A DNA stretch of 42,944 nt from Thauera butanivorans NBRC 103042 (GTDB taxonomy: Bacteria > Pseudomonadota > Gammaproteobacteria > Burkholderiales > Rhodocyclaceae), in assembly GCF_001591165.1 (NCBI RefSeq), contig NZ_BCUG01000042.1, forward strand, positions 1 through 42,944, written 5' to 3'. The position numbers and the translations under genes were made by a program. Below are positions 6,387 to 16,840 of the stretch, in pieces; within the stretch, counting starts at the first letter, position 1, and each line of letters opens with the position of its first letter. The notes under the pieces were generated by a model. That model was given only the letters and a program-made list of their open reading frames with translations. It ran no database searches and had not been told where the DNA came from.

Positions 6387-6749
6387 TCAGGGCTTGATCG
6401 TCAGCATGTTGTTGACCGAGGCCACGCCTTCGATGCCGGTGGTGATCACCGAGGCGCGCTCGATTTCGGCGCGGGAGTCGACTTCGCCCGTCAGCGTCAC
6501 CACGTTCCTGACGGTCTCGACCTCGATGTTGCGCGCCTTGGTCAGTTCGTCCCTGGCAAGTGCGGTCTTGACCCGGGCGGTGACGGTGGCGTCGTCGATG
6601 AACTGCCCGACCGATCCGGGCTCCTTCTCCATGCTGTCGCTTTCCGCAGGCCGTGTTTCGGCCGGGGCCATGTCGGAGGCTGCAAAGGCGGCCGGCGCGG
6701 CAAGACCGATGACGGTGGCGGCGAGGGTGGTGGCAAGAATCTTGTTCAT
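6387..6749 (-). CDS. Periplasmic BON-domain protein
   Basis: This 120-residue protein starts at ATG 6749 with AAAGGAG upstream. It has a Sec signal (MNKILATTLAATVIGLA, cleavage after AAFA-A), a short Pro/Glu-rich linker and one BON domain (about 50-118: SVGQFIDDATVTARVKTALA, VVTLTGEVDSRAEIERA, VASVNNMLTIKP). BON domains bind membranes or phospholipids; OsmY-like members are periplasmic and induced by osmotic stress. A second, shorter BON protein lies at 24707-25018. Transcription comes from the ybiT side, but the ybiT terminator and 200 bases of hairpin-rich DNA separate them, so it is probably a single-gene unit. Confidence 0.85.
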   Translation of the reverse strand: MNKILATTLAATVIGLAAPAAFAASDMAPAETRPAESDSMEKEPGSVGQFIDDATVTARVKTALARDELTKARNIEVETVRNVVTLTGEVDSRAEIERASVITTGIEGVASVNNMLTIKP

Positions 6750-6875
6750 GGTCGAATCTCCTTTCTGGATCGGGCCGGTTCGCGCAACGCACGGGCGTTG
6801 CCGCGTCCGTCGTCCCTGTGGCTCATACGATAGGCAGCGGAGGCCGCCGCGTGCATAGGCGCATGCCGCTTGCGT

Positions 6876-6914
6876 GTGTCGGATGTCGCCGACACGGCGT
6901 AGGCCTCGGCCTAC
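6876..6914. repeat. Two adjacent hairpins, REP-like
   Basis: GTGTCGG (6876-6882) pairs with CCGACAC (6889-6895). Four bases later GTAGGCC (6899-6905) pairs with GGCCTAC (6908-6914) with a two-base spacer. Two GC-rich stems in tandem inside an intergenic region resemble repetitive extragenic palindromes, but no second copy was noticed in the window. The position is between the ybiT terminator and the BON gene start (both minus strand). Confidence 0.4.
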
Positions 6915-6947
6915 ACCGGGGCTGCGGCCGCAAAACCCCCGAAAACG

Positions 6948-6977
6948 CCGAAGGCCCGCAGATTTGCGGGCCTTCGG
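6948..6977 (-). terminator. Intrinsic terminator of ybiT
   Basis: A perfect 13-bp stem (CCGAAGGCCCGCA with its complement at 6965-6977) and a four-base loop lie 36 bases after the ybiT stop on the minus strand. They are followed on that strand by CGTTTTC and later GGTTTTG. Strong stem with a modest T-run: a good intrinsic terminator. Confidence 0.8.
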
Positions 6978-7012
6978 GGCTTGTTGGGGCGGCAGGGCGC
7001 GCGCGGGACTGC

Positions 7013-8638
7013 TTATTCCAGGCCCTGGCTGGAGAGGTATTCCTCGTAGGTGCCGCGGTAGTCGATGATCTGGCCGTCGAGCTTGATCTCGATGATGCGG
7101 GTGGCCAGCGAGGACACGAACTCGCGGTCGTGCGAGACGAAGATCAGCGTGCCGTTGAATTTGTCGAGGCCGCCGTTCAGCGACTCGATCGATTCCATGT
7201 CGAGGTGGTTGGTCGGTTCGTCCATCAGCAGCACGTTGGGCCGCGACAGCATCAGCTTGCCGAACAGCATGCGGCCCTGCTCGCCGCCGGAGATGACCTT
7301 CACCGACTTCTTGACCTCGTCCCCCGAGAACAGCAGGCGGCCCAGCGTGCCGCGCAGCAGGGTTTCGTTGTCCTCGCCGGTGGCGGCCGCGGTGATGCGG
7401 GAGTAGGGCGCGATCCAGTCGGTCAGGCTGACGTCCTCGGCGAAGTCGGCCGAGTGGTCCTGGGCGTAGTAGCCGGGCTTGGCCTTCTCGGCCCATTTGA
7501 CCTGGCCCTTCTGCGGCTTCAGTTCGCCTACCAGCAGCTTCAGCAGCGTGGTCTTGCCGACGCCGTTCTCGCCGATGATGGCGACTTTCTCGCCGGCCTC
7601 GATGGCGATCGAGAACTTGTTGATCAGCGGCTTTTCCATGCCTTCGTAGCCGAAGCTGATGCCGTCGACTTCGCAGGCCAGGCGGTGCAGCTTGTCCTTT
7701 TCGTCGTAGTCGAAGCGGATCCACGGGTACTGGCGGCTGGACGGCTTGACGTCCTCGGGCTTGAGCTTGTCGATCAGCTTCAGGCGGCTGGTGGCCTGCT
7801 TGGCCTTGGACTTGTTGGCCGAGAAGCGGCGCACGAAGGCCTGCAGTTCCTGGATCTTGTCCTTGGCGCGGGCGTTGGCGGCGGACTGGCGCTCGCGCGC
7901 CATCGTCGACGCTTCCATGTAGTCGTCGTAGTTGCCCGGGTAGATGGTGATGGTGCCGTAGTCCAGGTCGGCCATGTGGGTGCAGACCTGGTTCAGGAAG
8001 TGGCGGTCGTGCGAGATGATGACCATCGTGCAGTCGCGGTTGTTCAGCACGTCTTCCAGCCAGCGGATGGTGTTGATGTCGAGGTTGTTGGTCGGCTCGT
8101 CCAGCAGCAGGATCTCGGGGTTGGCGAACAGTGCCTGGCACAGCAGCACGCGCAGCTTCCAGCCGGGGGCGACTTCGCTCATCGGGCCGTTGTGCAGCGC
8201 GGAGTCGATGCCCACGCCGAGCAGCAGTTCGCCGGCACGCGCCTCGGCGGTGTAGCCGTCGTATTCGCCGACCTTGCCTTCCAGCTCGGCGGCGTGCATG
8301 TAGTCGTCTTCGGTGGCGTCCGGATTGGCGTAGATCGCGTCGCGCTCCTGGATCGCGGCCCACAGTTCCTCGTGGCCCATCATCACCACGTCGAGCACGC
8401 GCATGTTCTCGTAGGCGAACTGGTCCTGGCGCAGGTAGGCCATGCGCTCATGCACGTCCTTGGAGACGTTGCCGGCGGAGGGTTCGAGAATCCCGCACAG
8501 GATCTTCATGAAGGTCGACTTGCCCGCGCCGTTGGCGCCGATCAGGCCGTAGCGGTTGCCGTCGCCGAACTTGACGGAAACGTTCTCGAACAGGGGCTTG
8601 GCCCCGAACTGCATGGTGATGTTGGCTGCGACGAGCAC
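7013..8638 (-). CDS. ybiT: ABC-F family ATPase YbiT
   Basis: A 541-residue soluble protein with two ABC ATPase domains in tandem and no membrane segments, the ABC-F layout. These proteins act on the ribosome (E-site binding in the EttA group). Walker A of domain 1 is at 34-42 (GANGAGKST), with signature [14 protein letters not shown] and Walker [13 protein letters not shown]. An arginine- and glutamine-rich linker follows ([20 protein letters not shown]). Domain 2 carries [24 protein letters not shown] and [12 protein letters not shown]. The non-LSGGQ first signature (SEVAPG) is typical of YbiT. Length and motifs are complete. It starts at ATG 8638 and ends in its own terminator, so it is probably monocistronic. 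YbiT rather than Uup or EttA, from overall length and motif spelling. Confidence 0.92.
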   Translation of the reverse strand: MLVAANITMQFGAKPLFENVSVKFGDGNRYGLIGANGAGKSTFMKILCGILEPSAGNVSKDVHERMAYLRQDQFAYENMRVLDVVMMGHEELWAAIQERDAIYANPDATEDDYMHAAELEGKVGEYDGYTAEARAGELLLGVGIDSALHNGPMSEVAPGWKLRVLLCQALFANPEILLLDEPTNNLDINTIRWLEDVLNNRDCTMVIISHDRHFLNQVCTHMADLDYGTITIYPGNYDDYMEASTMARERQSAANARAKDKIQELQAFVRRFSANKSKAKQATSRLKLIDKLKPEDVKPSSRQYPWIRFDYDEKDKLHRLACEVDGISFGYEGMEKPLINKFSIAIEAGEKVAIIGENGVGKTTLLKLLVGELKPQKGQVKWAEKAKPGYYAQDHSADFAEDVSLTDWIAPYSRITAAATGEDNETLLRGTLGRLLFSGDEVKKSVKVISGGEQGRMLFGKLMLSRPNVLLMDEPTNHLDMESIESLNGGLDKFNGTLIFVSHDREFVSSLATRIIEIKLDGQIIDYRGTYEEYLSSQGLE

Positions 8639-8754
8639 GGAAAATCCTGTTTGTCAGATAAAACAAAGCCTTGCATTATAGCGCAGGCTGTTGGTCGTGA
8701 GTGTTGCAGGACAGTGACGCACAGGGATGCCACGGCCGCCCCGACAAAGAAAAA

Positions 8755-8788
8755 CCCTCCGGCGCCACCGGATCGGGGCGCGGGAGGG
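8755..8788 (-). terminator. Intrinsic terminator of bdhA
   Basis: On the minus strand a stem of CCCTCC/GGAGGG plus GCGCC/GGCGC (one G-G mismatch between them) with a ten-base loop is followed by TTTTTCTTT. It lies 29 bases after the bdhA stop. This is a good intrinsic terminator. Confidence 0.75.
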
Positions 8789-8816
8789 GTGAAGGGAGGA
8801 CAGGATCGAGGACTGC

Positions 8817-9884
8817 TTACTTCAATCTCGGCTGCACGATGATCTTCACCGCCGATTCGTTGTTGTGGATCAGGGTCTCGAAGCCTTGCGAAACCAGGTC
8901 GTCGAGCTGGATGCGCTGGGTGATGAAAGGCTCCAGGTCGATCTTGCCCTGCTCGACCAGCTTGATGGTTTCCTGATGGTCGTTGCAGTAGGCGATCGTG
9001 CCGCGCACGTCCAGCTCCTTCATCACCACGCTGTGTACGTTGATGGTGGCCGGATGGCTCCAGATCGACACGATCACCACCACGCCGCTGGGCTTGGTCG
9101 CGGCCACCAGGGCGTCCAGCACCTTGTTCACGCTGGTGCATTCGAAGGCCACGTCCACGCCCTTGTCGCCGGTGAGCTTCATCGTTTCCGCCACCACATC
9201 CACTTCGGACGGGTCCAGGATGTGGTCGGCGACGCCGGATTCGCGGGCCTTCTCTTTCCGCTTGGCGCTCAGCTCGGTGATGATGACGGTCAGGCCCTTG
9301 GCTTTCAGGATCGCCGACAGCAGCAGGCCGATCGGGCCGGCGCCGCCGACCAGGGCCACGTCGCCGGCCTTGGCGCCGCTGCGGCTCCAGGCGTGGTGGC
9401 CTACCGACAAGGGTTCGATCAGGGCGGCCTGGTCCAGCGGAATCCTGTCGGAGATCGGGTGCACCCAGCGGCGCTTGACGGCGATCTTTTCGGACAGGCC
9501 GCCGCCGCGGCCGCCCAGGCCGATGAAGTTCATGTTCTTCGACAAGTGGTAATTCTCGCCCGGCCCCGTGGGCACGTCGTCGGCCACGATGTAGGGTTCG
9601 ACCACCACGTGCTGGCCGACCTGGATGTCGTCCACGCCTTCGCCGACGGCATACACCACGCCGGAAAACTCATGGCCCATGGTGACGGGGGCGGATTCGC
9701 CGGAAATCGGGTGCGGATGGCCGCAGGGCGGAATGAAGATCGGCCCTTCCATGAACTCGTGCAGGTCGGTGCCGCAGATGCCGCACCAGGCCACTTCGAT
9801 GCCGACGGTGCCCGGCGCCACGACGGGTTCGGGGATGTCTTCGATGCGGATGTCGCCGCGGTCGTAAAAACGTGCTGCTTTCAT
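8817..9884 (-). CDS. bdhA: (R,R)-2,3-butanediol dehydrogenase-like zinc MDR enzyme
   Basis: A 355-residue medium-chain dehydrogenase/reductase that would interconvert 2,3-butanediol and acetoin with NAD(H). The catalytic zinc site is visible: Cys37 in CGICGTDLHEF, GHE at 70-72, and the Glu of ALIEPLSVG near 155. The NAD-binding GGAGPIGLL follows. The extended segment with PIFIPPCGHPHP before the GHE motif is typical of BdhA. The structural-zinc loop has no cysteines (GPGENYHLSKNMNF), so only the catalytic zinc is expected. Start ATG 9884 has GGAG eight bases upstream. It follows the flavin monooxygenase by 86 bases on the same strand, with a hairpin between. Both are probably driven by the sigma54 promoter at 11830-11844. 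The terminator is at 8755-8788. Confidence 0.88.
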   Translation of the reverse strand: MKAARFYDRGDIRIEDIPEPVVAPGTVGIEVAWCGICGTDLHEFMEGPIFIPPCGHPHPISGESAPVTMGHEFSGVVYAVGEGVDDIQVGQHVVVEPYIVADDVPTGPGENYHLSKNMNFIGLGGRGGGLSEKIAVKRRWVHPISDRIPLDQAALIEPLSVGHHAWSRSGAKAGDVALVGGAGPIGLLLSAILKAKGLTVIITELSAKRKEKARESGVADHILDPSEVDVVAETMKLTGDKGVDVAFECTSVNKVLDALVAATKPSGVVVIVSIWSHPATINVHSVVMKELDVRGTIAYCNDHQETIKLVEQGKIDLEPFITQRIQLDDLVSQGFETLIHNNESAVKIIVQPRLK

Positions 9885-9922
9885 GGGTCAAACTCCGTGC
9901 TCGTGAATTCCTGTGGTCGTCG

Positions 9923-9959
9923 CCGGAGCGCCTCGCCCCTCGCTGGGGAGGCGCTCCGG
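9923..9959 (-). other. Intercistronic hairpin between monooxygenase and bdhA
   Basis: A perfect 12-bp stem (CCGGAGCGCCTC at 9923-9934, complement at 9948-9959) lies between the monooxygenase stop (9971) and the bdhA start (9884). No T-run follows on the minus strand, so it more likely protects or processes the mRNA, or gives partial Rho-type attenuation, than terminates transcription. It could set unequal expression of the two genes. Confidence 0.6.
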
Positions 9960-9970
9960 AAACCTCTCGC

Positions 9971-11770
9971 TCAGCGCAGGTGATGCACTTCCTGCAGGCC
10001 ATAGACCTGCACCGGCAGATCTTCCTGGCGCGCCTTCAGCTGCAGCGCCAGGTACAGCGAGTAGTGGCGCGACTGGTGCAGGTTGCCGCCGTGGAACCAC
10101 ATGTTCTCCTGCTGCGTGGGCTTCCACATGTTGCGCTGCTCGCCTTCCCAGGGGCCGGGGTCCTTGGTCGTGTCCGAACCCAGGCCCCAGACCTTGCCGA
10201 CCTTGTCGGCCACTTCCTGGCTGACGAGGTCTGCCACCCAGCCGTTCATCGAACCGTAGCCGGTGGCATAGACGATGAGGTCGGCGGGCAGCTCGGTGCC
10301 GTCGTCCAGCACCACGGCGTTCTCGCTCAGGTGGCTGATGCCCTTGCCCGATTGCAGCTTGATGCTGCCGTCGATGACCAGGTCGCAGGCGCCGACGTCG
10401 ATGTAGTAGCCCGAGGCGCGGCGCAGATACTTCATGAACAGGCCCGAGCCGTCATCGCCGAAGTCGAGCATGAAGCCGGCTTCCTCGAGCTTGCGGTAGA
10501 ACTCGGCGTCGCGCTCGCGGATGCGGTCGTACAGCGGGACCTGGAAGTCCGCCATGATGCGGTAGGGCAGCGAGGCGAAGATCAGGTCGGCCTTCTTCGT
10601 CGTCACGCCGTTGGCGACGGCGCGCTCGGAGTACAGGTCGCCCAGGCCGATGTCCATCAGCGAATCCGAGCGCACGATGTGCGTGGAGGACCGCTGCACC
10701 ATGGTCACGTCGGCGCCGTGTTCCCACAGCGCGGCGCAGATGTCGTGCGCGGAGTTGTTGGCGCCGATCACCACCACCTTCTTGCCGCTGTAGGCGTCCG
10801 GCCCCGGGTGCTGCGACGAATGCTGCTGCTCGCCCTTGAAGACGTCCTGGCCCTCGATCTTCGGCACGTTGGCCTTGCCGGACATGCCGGTGGCGAACAC
10901 CAGGTGTTTCGGCCGGATGACCAGCGTCTCGCCGTCGCGCTCCACCGTCACTTCCCATTCCTTGCGGGTCTCGTCGTAGCGGGCGTTCAGGCAATTGGTG
11001 GAAGACCAGTAATTGACTTCCATGACCTTGGTGTACATCTCCAGCCAGTCGCCGATCTTGTCCTTGGGCGCGAACACCGGCCAGTTCGGCGGGAAGGGCA
11101 GGTAGGGCAGGTGGTCGTACCACACCGGGTCGTGCAGGCACAGCGACTTGTAGCGGCTGCGCCACTGGTCGCCGGGGCGGGGGTAGCGGTCGATGACGAT
11201 GTGCGACACGCCCAGTTGCCGCAGCCGCGCACCCAGCGCGATGCCGCCCTGGCCGCCGCCGATCACCAGCACGAAGGGCTGCTGGCTGCGGCCCAGTTCG
11301 GCCGCTTCTTCCTCGCGGCGCTCCAGCCAGGTCTTGCGCCCGCGCTGGATGCCGTGCTCGGCGCCCATCGGCCGGCGCGTGTTCAGCGGCTCCTCGTGGC
11401 CCTTGAGCTCCTGGGCGGTGGTCAGTAGCGTCCAGATGCGGCCGTCCTGAATGCGGATGTGGCCATGGCCGGCGATGAGTCGGGTGTCGATGTCGATCCA
11501 TGCGGAAACCACGCCATCGGCTTCATCCACCGTTTCGCCGGGGCTGAGGCTGAAGACGACCGGCGAGGCGGCGTCCAACTGCGCGTCCAGCATCTGCCGG
11601 ATGGCGGCCCGGCCTTCCAGGGTCTTGAGGTTCCAGGTCAGCAGCACCAGGTCGCGCCAGTAGCATTCGTCGGCGAACAGCTCGGCTGCGGCCTGGGTGT
11701 CGCGCCTGGCCAGTGCGGCGTTGAGCTGGTCCAGCATTGCCTGGGCGTGGGCGGCGGGGGTTGAAGTCAT
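9971..11770 (-). CDS. Flavin-containing monooxygenase with N-terminal NTF2-like domain
   Basis: A 599-residue protein from ATG 11770 (CTGGAGAC upstream). Residues about 1-130 form an NTF2/SnoaL-like domain (AMLDQLNAALARRDTQAAAE ... HIRIQDGRIWTLLTTAQELK). The rest is a class B flavoprotein monooxygenase: FAD site GGGQGG near 171, FATGMSG, NADPH site VVIGANNSA near 334, and the family fingerprint F-x-G-x3-H-x3 near 311 as FKGEQQHSSQH, ending in His rather than Tyr/Phe (FMO) or Trp (BVMO). Such enzymes insert one oxygen atom into ketones, amines or sulphides. The context (bdhA downstream, acetoin-type SDR and AcoR-like activator divergent) suggests a small ketone or hydroxyketone substrate; that is inference. 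The gene is preceded by a textbook sigma54 promoter. Confidence 0.85.
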   Translation of the reverse strand: MTSTPAAHAQAMLDQLNAALARRDTQAAAELFADECYWRDLVLLTWNLKTLEGRAAIRQMLDAQLDAASPVVFSLSPGETVDEADGVVSAWIDIDTRLIAGHGHIRIQDGRIWTLLTTAQELKGHEEPLNTRRPMGAEHGIQRGRKTWLERREEEAAELGRSQQPFVLVIGGGQGGIALGARLRQLGVSHIVIDRYPRPGDQWRSRYKSLCLHDPVWYDHLPYLPFPPNWPVFAPKDKIGDWLEMYTKVMEVNYWSSTNCLNARYDETRKEWEVTVERDGETLVIRPKHLVFATGMSGKANVPKIEGQDVFKGEQQHSSQHPGPDAYSGKKVVVIGANNSAHDICAALWEHGADVTMVQRSSTHIVRSDSLMDIGLGDLYSERAVANGVTTKKADLIFASLPYRIMADFQVPLYDRIRERDAEFYRKLEEAGFMLDFGDDGSGLFMKYLRRASGYYIDVGACDLVIDGSIKLQSGKGISHLSENAVVLDDGTELPADLIVYATGYGSMNGWVADLVSQEVADKVGKVWGLGSDTTKDPGPWEGEQRNMWKPTQQENMWFHGGNLHQSRHYSLYLALQLKARQEDLPVQVYGLQEVHHLR

Positions 11771-11829
11771 GATGTCTCCAGAATCGTTGTTGGTGTATGC
11801 CTGCCCGGTGTGCGGGCGGAGGAGGTATC

Positions 11830-11844
11830 GCAAACGTCGTGCCA
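11830..11844 (-). promoter_or_regulatory. Sigma54 (-24/-12) promoter of the monooxygenase-bdhA operon
   Basis: On the minus strand TGGCAC-GACGT-TTGC matches the RpoN consensus TGGCAC-N5-TTGC exactly. It lies 60-75 bases upstream of the monooxygenase ATG, leaving a leader of about 48 bases. Sigma54 promoters depend on an AAA+ activator, and one is encoded at 13081-15102. The dyad at 11952-11967 is about 110-120 bp upstream, the usual enhancer distance. Confidence 0.88.
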
Positions 11845-11951
11845 TGCCTGTCCGGACCACTCGGGCATCGTGAAATCAATGGTTTGCCGAACGACGGCTT
11901 GAACATCTGCGTCGCGCTGGCTCATTTCGCCGCTTCAGGTGTTGCAATGGC

Positions 11952-11967
11952 TGCGACAGGTGTCGCA
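11952..11967. promoter_or_regulatory. Enhancer-type dyad for the sigma54 activator
   Basis: TGCGACA-GG-TGTCGCA is a perfect 16-bp palindrome about 108-122 bp upstream of the -24/-12 promoter in the 452-base divergent region between the monooxygenase and the SDR gene. Position and symmetry fit an upstream activating sequence bound by an AcoR-type protein dimer. No second -24/-12 promoter facing the SDR gene was found, so that gene's promoter remains unidentified. The rest of this intergenic region shows no gene. Confidence 0.6.
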
Positions 11968-12222
11968 TTGGCCATGCTGCGGTGCAATATCATTTCTGGG
12001 TAAACCTTCATTCACCTGCGGGTGCTTTGATTCCAGAATCCCCGGCACTTTCCACCGCGCAATGCGCCATGCCATCCGGGCAATTCGGGATTCGGGCGTG
12101 CACATGTTCCATTGCAAGCCAATCAACGGCAGGCGTGCCTGAATGAGCTGCCGTGCCGGCCGGCTGGTTTTTCCGATTTCGGCGTCATTGGTTTATCGAT
12201 CGTTCAATCGTCAGGAGACATC

Positions 12223-12996
12223 ATGAGCAAGAAAGTCGCAGTCATCACCGGTTCCGCCGATGGCCTGGGCAAGGGAATTGCCGAGCGCCTGGCGGCAGAT
12301 GGTTTTCGTATCGTGCTGTCGGACATCGATGCCGGGCAGCTCGCCGTGACCGAGCAGGAATTCAAGCGCAATGGCCACGAGGTGAGCTCCTTCGTCGGCA
12401 ACGTCGCCAGGCGCGACGACCAGTTCGCGCTGGTGGCTCATGCCGTGGCCGTTTTCGGCCAGGTCGACGTCTTCATCAACAATGCGGGCATCGAGGACGT
12501 GATGCCGCTGGATACCGTGCGCGAGCCGGATCTGGAAAAAGTCTTTTCGGTGAACGTCTACAGCGTGGTCTATGGCACGCAGGCCGCGGCCGAACAGATG
12601 AAGAAGCAGGGCACGGGCGGCAAGATCATCAATGCCTGCAGCATTGCCGGACATGAATCCTACGAATTCCTGGGCGTGTATTGCGCAAGCAAGCATGCAG
12701 TGCGTTCGCTGACGCAAAGCGCTGCCAAGGAATTGGCGCGGCACAAGATCACCGTCAATGCCTATTGCCCCGGCGTCGCCGCCACGAAGATGTGGGACCG
12801 CATCGACGAGGAAATGGGCAAATACCTCGGCACGAAACCGGGCGAAGCCTTCGAGCGGTTTTCGTCGGGCATCCTGCTGGGCCGCCCGCAGACGGCCAAG
12901 GACGTCGCCGATTTCGTTCATTACCTGGCCTCGCCCGATTCGGACTACATGACCGGGCAATCCATCATGATCGATGGCGGTATCGTGCTGCGCTGA
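12223..12996 (+). CDS. budC: SDR diacetyl/acetoin reductase (butanediol dehydrogenase type)
   Basis: A 257-residue classical short-chain dehydrogenase; ATG 12223 follows CAGGAGA. The cofactor motif [15 protein letters not shown] (TGxxxGxG) is near the N-terminus with Asp after the second strand (LSDID), indicating NAD(H). NNAG, the catalytic Ser in [21 protein letters not shown] and the Y-x3-K (YCASK) are all present. The C-terminal [15 protein letters not shown] is the standard ending of this family, and the 257-residue length equals that of the (S)-acetoin-forming diacetyl reductases. It would interconvert diacetyl, acetoin and possibly butanediol. It is divergent from the monooxygenase-bdhA operon and upstream of the activator gene. 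The gene symbol is by family resemblance. Confidence 0.8.
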   Translation: MSKKVAVITGSADGLGKGIAERLAADGFRIVLSDIDAGQLAVTEQEFKRNGHEVSSFVGNVARRDDQFALVAHAVAVFGQVDVFINNAGIEDVMPLDTVREPDLEKVFSVNVYSVVYGTQAAAEQMKKQGTGGKIINACSIAGHESYEFLGVYCASKHAVRSLTQSAAKELARHKITVNAYCPGVAATKMWDRIDEEMGKYLGTKPGEAFERFSSGILLGRPQTAKDVADFVHYLASPDSDYMTGQSIMIDGGIVLR

Positions 12997-13017
12997 CTGC
13001 CGCTAAACTGCAGCGGA

Positions 13018-13051
13018 TGGGCGATGGGCCTGCTTGCAGGCCCATCGCCCA
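13018..13051 (+). other. 15-bp hairpin between the SDR gene and the activator gene
   Basis: TGGGCGATGGGCCTG (13018-13032) is perfectly complementary to 13037-13051, with a four-base loop, 21 bases after the SDR stop. No T-run follows. It may terminate or attenuate transcription into the activator gene, keeping regulator levels below those of the enzyme. Confidence 0.6.
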
Positions 13052-13080
13052 CATGCAAACACTCAACGCCAGGGTCTGCG

Positions 13081-15102
<2,022 letters not shown>

Positions 15103-15157
15103 CCGCCGCGCTGTTCGAGTTCAGTGCTGCGGGAAGATGCCACCAATGATCTGTTCG

Positions 15158-15784
15158 TCAGGGGGGAGGCGTACGGTCCATCTGGCGAAGAATGTCCATG
15201 AACATGGCTGTCGGGATAGGCCCATAAAGCTCATAAATGTTGTCGCAGCCGACCGAGTCGCATCCCTTCAGGATGACGGCGATCTTTTCAAGTTCGGTCG
15301 GGTTGCGCCAGAAACCGTACGCGACAATGTCGTTTCGTTCCGAGCGAGTGATCTTCGCTGACTGATCGAGCCCGAACAGCTTTCTCAGTCGACGCGATTC
15401 AGCGGAGTCAGGATCCAAGTCCCCGATTTTGACGAGTAGCGAATCAAAATCCTGCGTATCCTGGGCTCGGGGAAAGCCGGCGCGTTGAGCTTGTTCAAGT
15501 GCCTGAGCGGACGTTGACGCCGACATTGAGATCAGATGCTCGGGTCCGTCCTGTGTGGCCTTGAGGGATAGATGGATTCCCGGCGGCGAAGCAAACGTAT
15601 TCATGCGTGCGATCCGATCTGCCGGAAAACGAATGCTCAGTTCATCAATCTGGATGCTCAGGCAGTTGGTGCATGCTGCTGCCTCCGGCCACGGCAGAGG
15701 TTCGATCATGGCGCCTGCGTCTGCGATGCATGGTGAGGTATAAACGGTCGTGAGTAGCCATGCTGCCAAGATCCATTTCTTCAT
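15158..15784 (-). CDS. Exported protein of unknown function
   Basis: A 208-residue protein with a cleavable signal (MKKWILAAWLLTTVYTSPCIADA). ATG 15784 is preceded by GGGAAAA; a TTG at 15796 would add four residues. The mature part contains an Asn/Cys pair (AACTNCLSIQID), a long polar region, and a later CDSVGCDNIYELYG. Paired cysteines suggest disulphides in the periplasm. It ends in IRQMDRTPPP-type sequence. No family is recognised. It converges with the activator gene and stands alone. Composition is slightly more AT-rich than its neighbours. Confidence 0.7.
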   Translation of the reverse strand: MKKWILAAWLLTTVYTSPCIADAGAMIEPLPWPEAAACTNCLSIQIDELSIRFPADRIARMNTFASPPGIHLSLKATQDGPEHLISMSASTSAQALEQAQRAGFPRAQDTQDFDSLLVKIGDLDPDSAESRRLRKLFGLDQSAKITRSERNDIVAYGFWRNPTELEKIAVILKGCDSVGCDNIYELYGPIPTAMFMDILRQMDRTPPP

Positions 15785-15972
15785 GTGTTTTCCCAAACAG
15801 GAAGTTTCCGGTGAGTGGTGCTCATTTCTGCAAGGTTGAGTTCACTCTGCCAGGATCGGATGACTTGCCGGGCACAAGTCATCGTGCGGTTCACGCCGTC
15901 CGGCAAGACGGGCTTTGCGCGATGGTTCGAGCCGTAGCAGTTCCGCGGGAAAGCGCCACGCCGGCTTCCAGG

Positions 15973-16782
15973 TCAGCCCGAATGGCGTGCGCCGGCAACG
16001 AATGCGGACGGCGACTGGCCGAAATGCTTTTTGAACGCGACGGCGTATGCGCTGTGGCTTTCGTATCCGCTGCCCAGTGCCACGGTGGTGATCGGCGTGC
16101 CTTCCAGCAGCCTCGGCAGCGAAGCCATCAGCCGCCCTTGCTGGCGCCATCGGCCGAACGCCATTCCGGTGGTTTTCTGGAAACGGCGATGGAATGTCTT
16201 GGTGCTCATGCCCAGCCGGGCCGCCCAGTCGTTGGCGGTGGCGGCCTGGCCTGGATCGTGCAGCAGGGCATGGCAGACCTGCTGCATCCGCGCATCGGCA
16301 GGCCATGGCAGGTGGAATGGCAAGGCCGGTTGCATGCGCAGTTCCTCGACCAGCAGCTCGCCCATCAGAGTCGCCCGCCGGGTGGGCGGTGCGCCGGGAT
16401 CGTGCTGCGAGAGCGCGCCGATCAGGGCCCTCGGCAACGTGCCAATGTGCAGCACGCAATCGACCTGGGGAAGTTCCGCGCACACGTCCTGGCGGATGAA
16501 GATGCCGTGTGCCAGCAAGGGTAGCGGGATGACCAGGCGATGCGGCACGCCCGGGCGCAGCCATACCGCCGCGGTGGGCGGAACCAGCCAGCGCCCGGTG
16601 GCCGCTTCCACCAATATGACGCCCTGGTCGGCATAGAGCAGGTGCCCCCGGGCATGCCGGTGTTCGGGCACGGTGTGCCCCGCCGGATAACGCGCGCAGA
16701 CGCCCGTCACGGGCAGCGCGGAGGTTTCCGCCTCGGTCAGATCGAGCGCGTGGCCGCCCTCGGACGATGATGCAAAACCCAT
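15973..16782 (-). CDS. AraC-family transcriptional regulator
   Basis: A 269-residue regulator. The N-terminal cupin (about 30-110: PAGHTVPEHRHARGHLLYAD, VPPTAAVWLRPGVPHRL) is followed by a C-terminal AraC/XylS pair of HTH motifs: ANDWAARLGMSTKTFHRRFQ and ITTVALGSGYESHSAYAVAF, then FKKHFGQSPSAF. This is the NimR/YdfF-like branch in which the cupin precedes the DNA-binding domain. It is divergent from the leuA leader. Two direct repeats 21 bp apart lie just upstream of both genes, the geometry AraC monomers use. It may regulate itself, leuA2, or both. Ligand unknown. Confidence 0.9.
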   Translation of the reverse strand: MGFASSSEGGHALDLTEAETSALPVTGVCARYPAGHTVPEHRHARGHLLYADQGVILVEAATGRWLVPPTAAVWLRPGVPHRLVIPLPLLAHGIFIRQDVCAELPQVDCVLHIGTLPRALIGALSQHDPGAPPTRRATLMGELLVEELRMQPALPFHLPWPADARMQQVCHALLHDPGQAATANDWAARLGMSTKTFHRRFQKTTGMAFGRWRQQGRLMASLPRLLEGTPITTVALGSGYESHSAYAVAFKKHFGQSPSAFVAGARHSG

Positions 16783-16801
16783 GTGGCACCCAATCGCTCG
16801 T

Positions 16802-16840
16802 GTCCATTTTGATGAAGATAACGTCCATTCTTATGTAGAT
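16802..16840. promoter_or_regulatory. Tandem direct-repeat operator for the AraC regulator
   Basis: Copy 1 GTCCATTTTGATGAAGAT (16802-16819) and copy 2 GTCCATTCTTATGTAGAT (16823-16840) agree at 15 of 18 positions and are offset by exactly 21 bp (two helical turns). This is the typical arrangement for an AraC-family dimer. Copy 2 overlaps the expected -35 region of the leuA-direction promoter. An inverted GTCCAT/ATGGAC pair (16823-16828 and 16839-16844) is also present. Confidence 0.6.

Noticed and set aside
6818-8842. A 674-codon plus-strand open frame opposite ybiT
   Set aside because: Antisense shadow of a GC-rich gene; its translation is low-complexity Val/Ala/Asp/Leu, while the minus strand gives complete ABC-F motifs.
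11990-12200. Second sigma54 promoter facing the SDR gene
   Set aside because: Several GG...GC pairs were inspected but none has the required 10-base spacing with a TTGC box.
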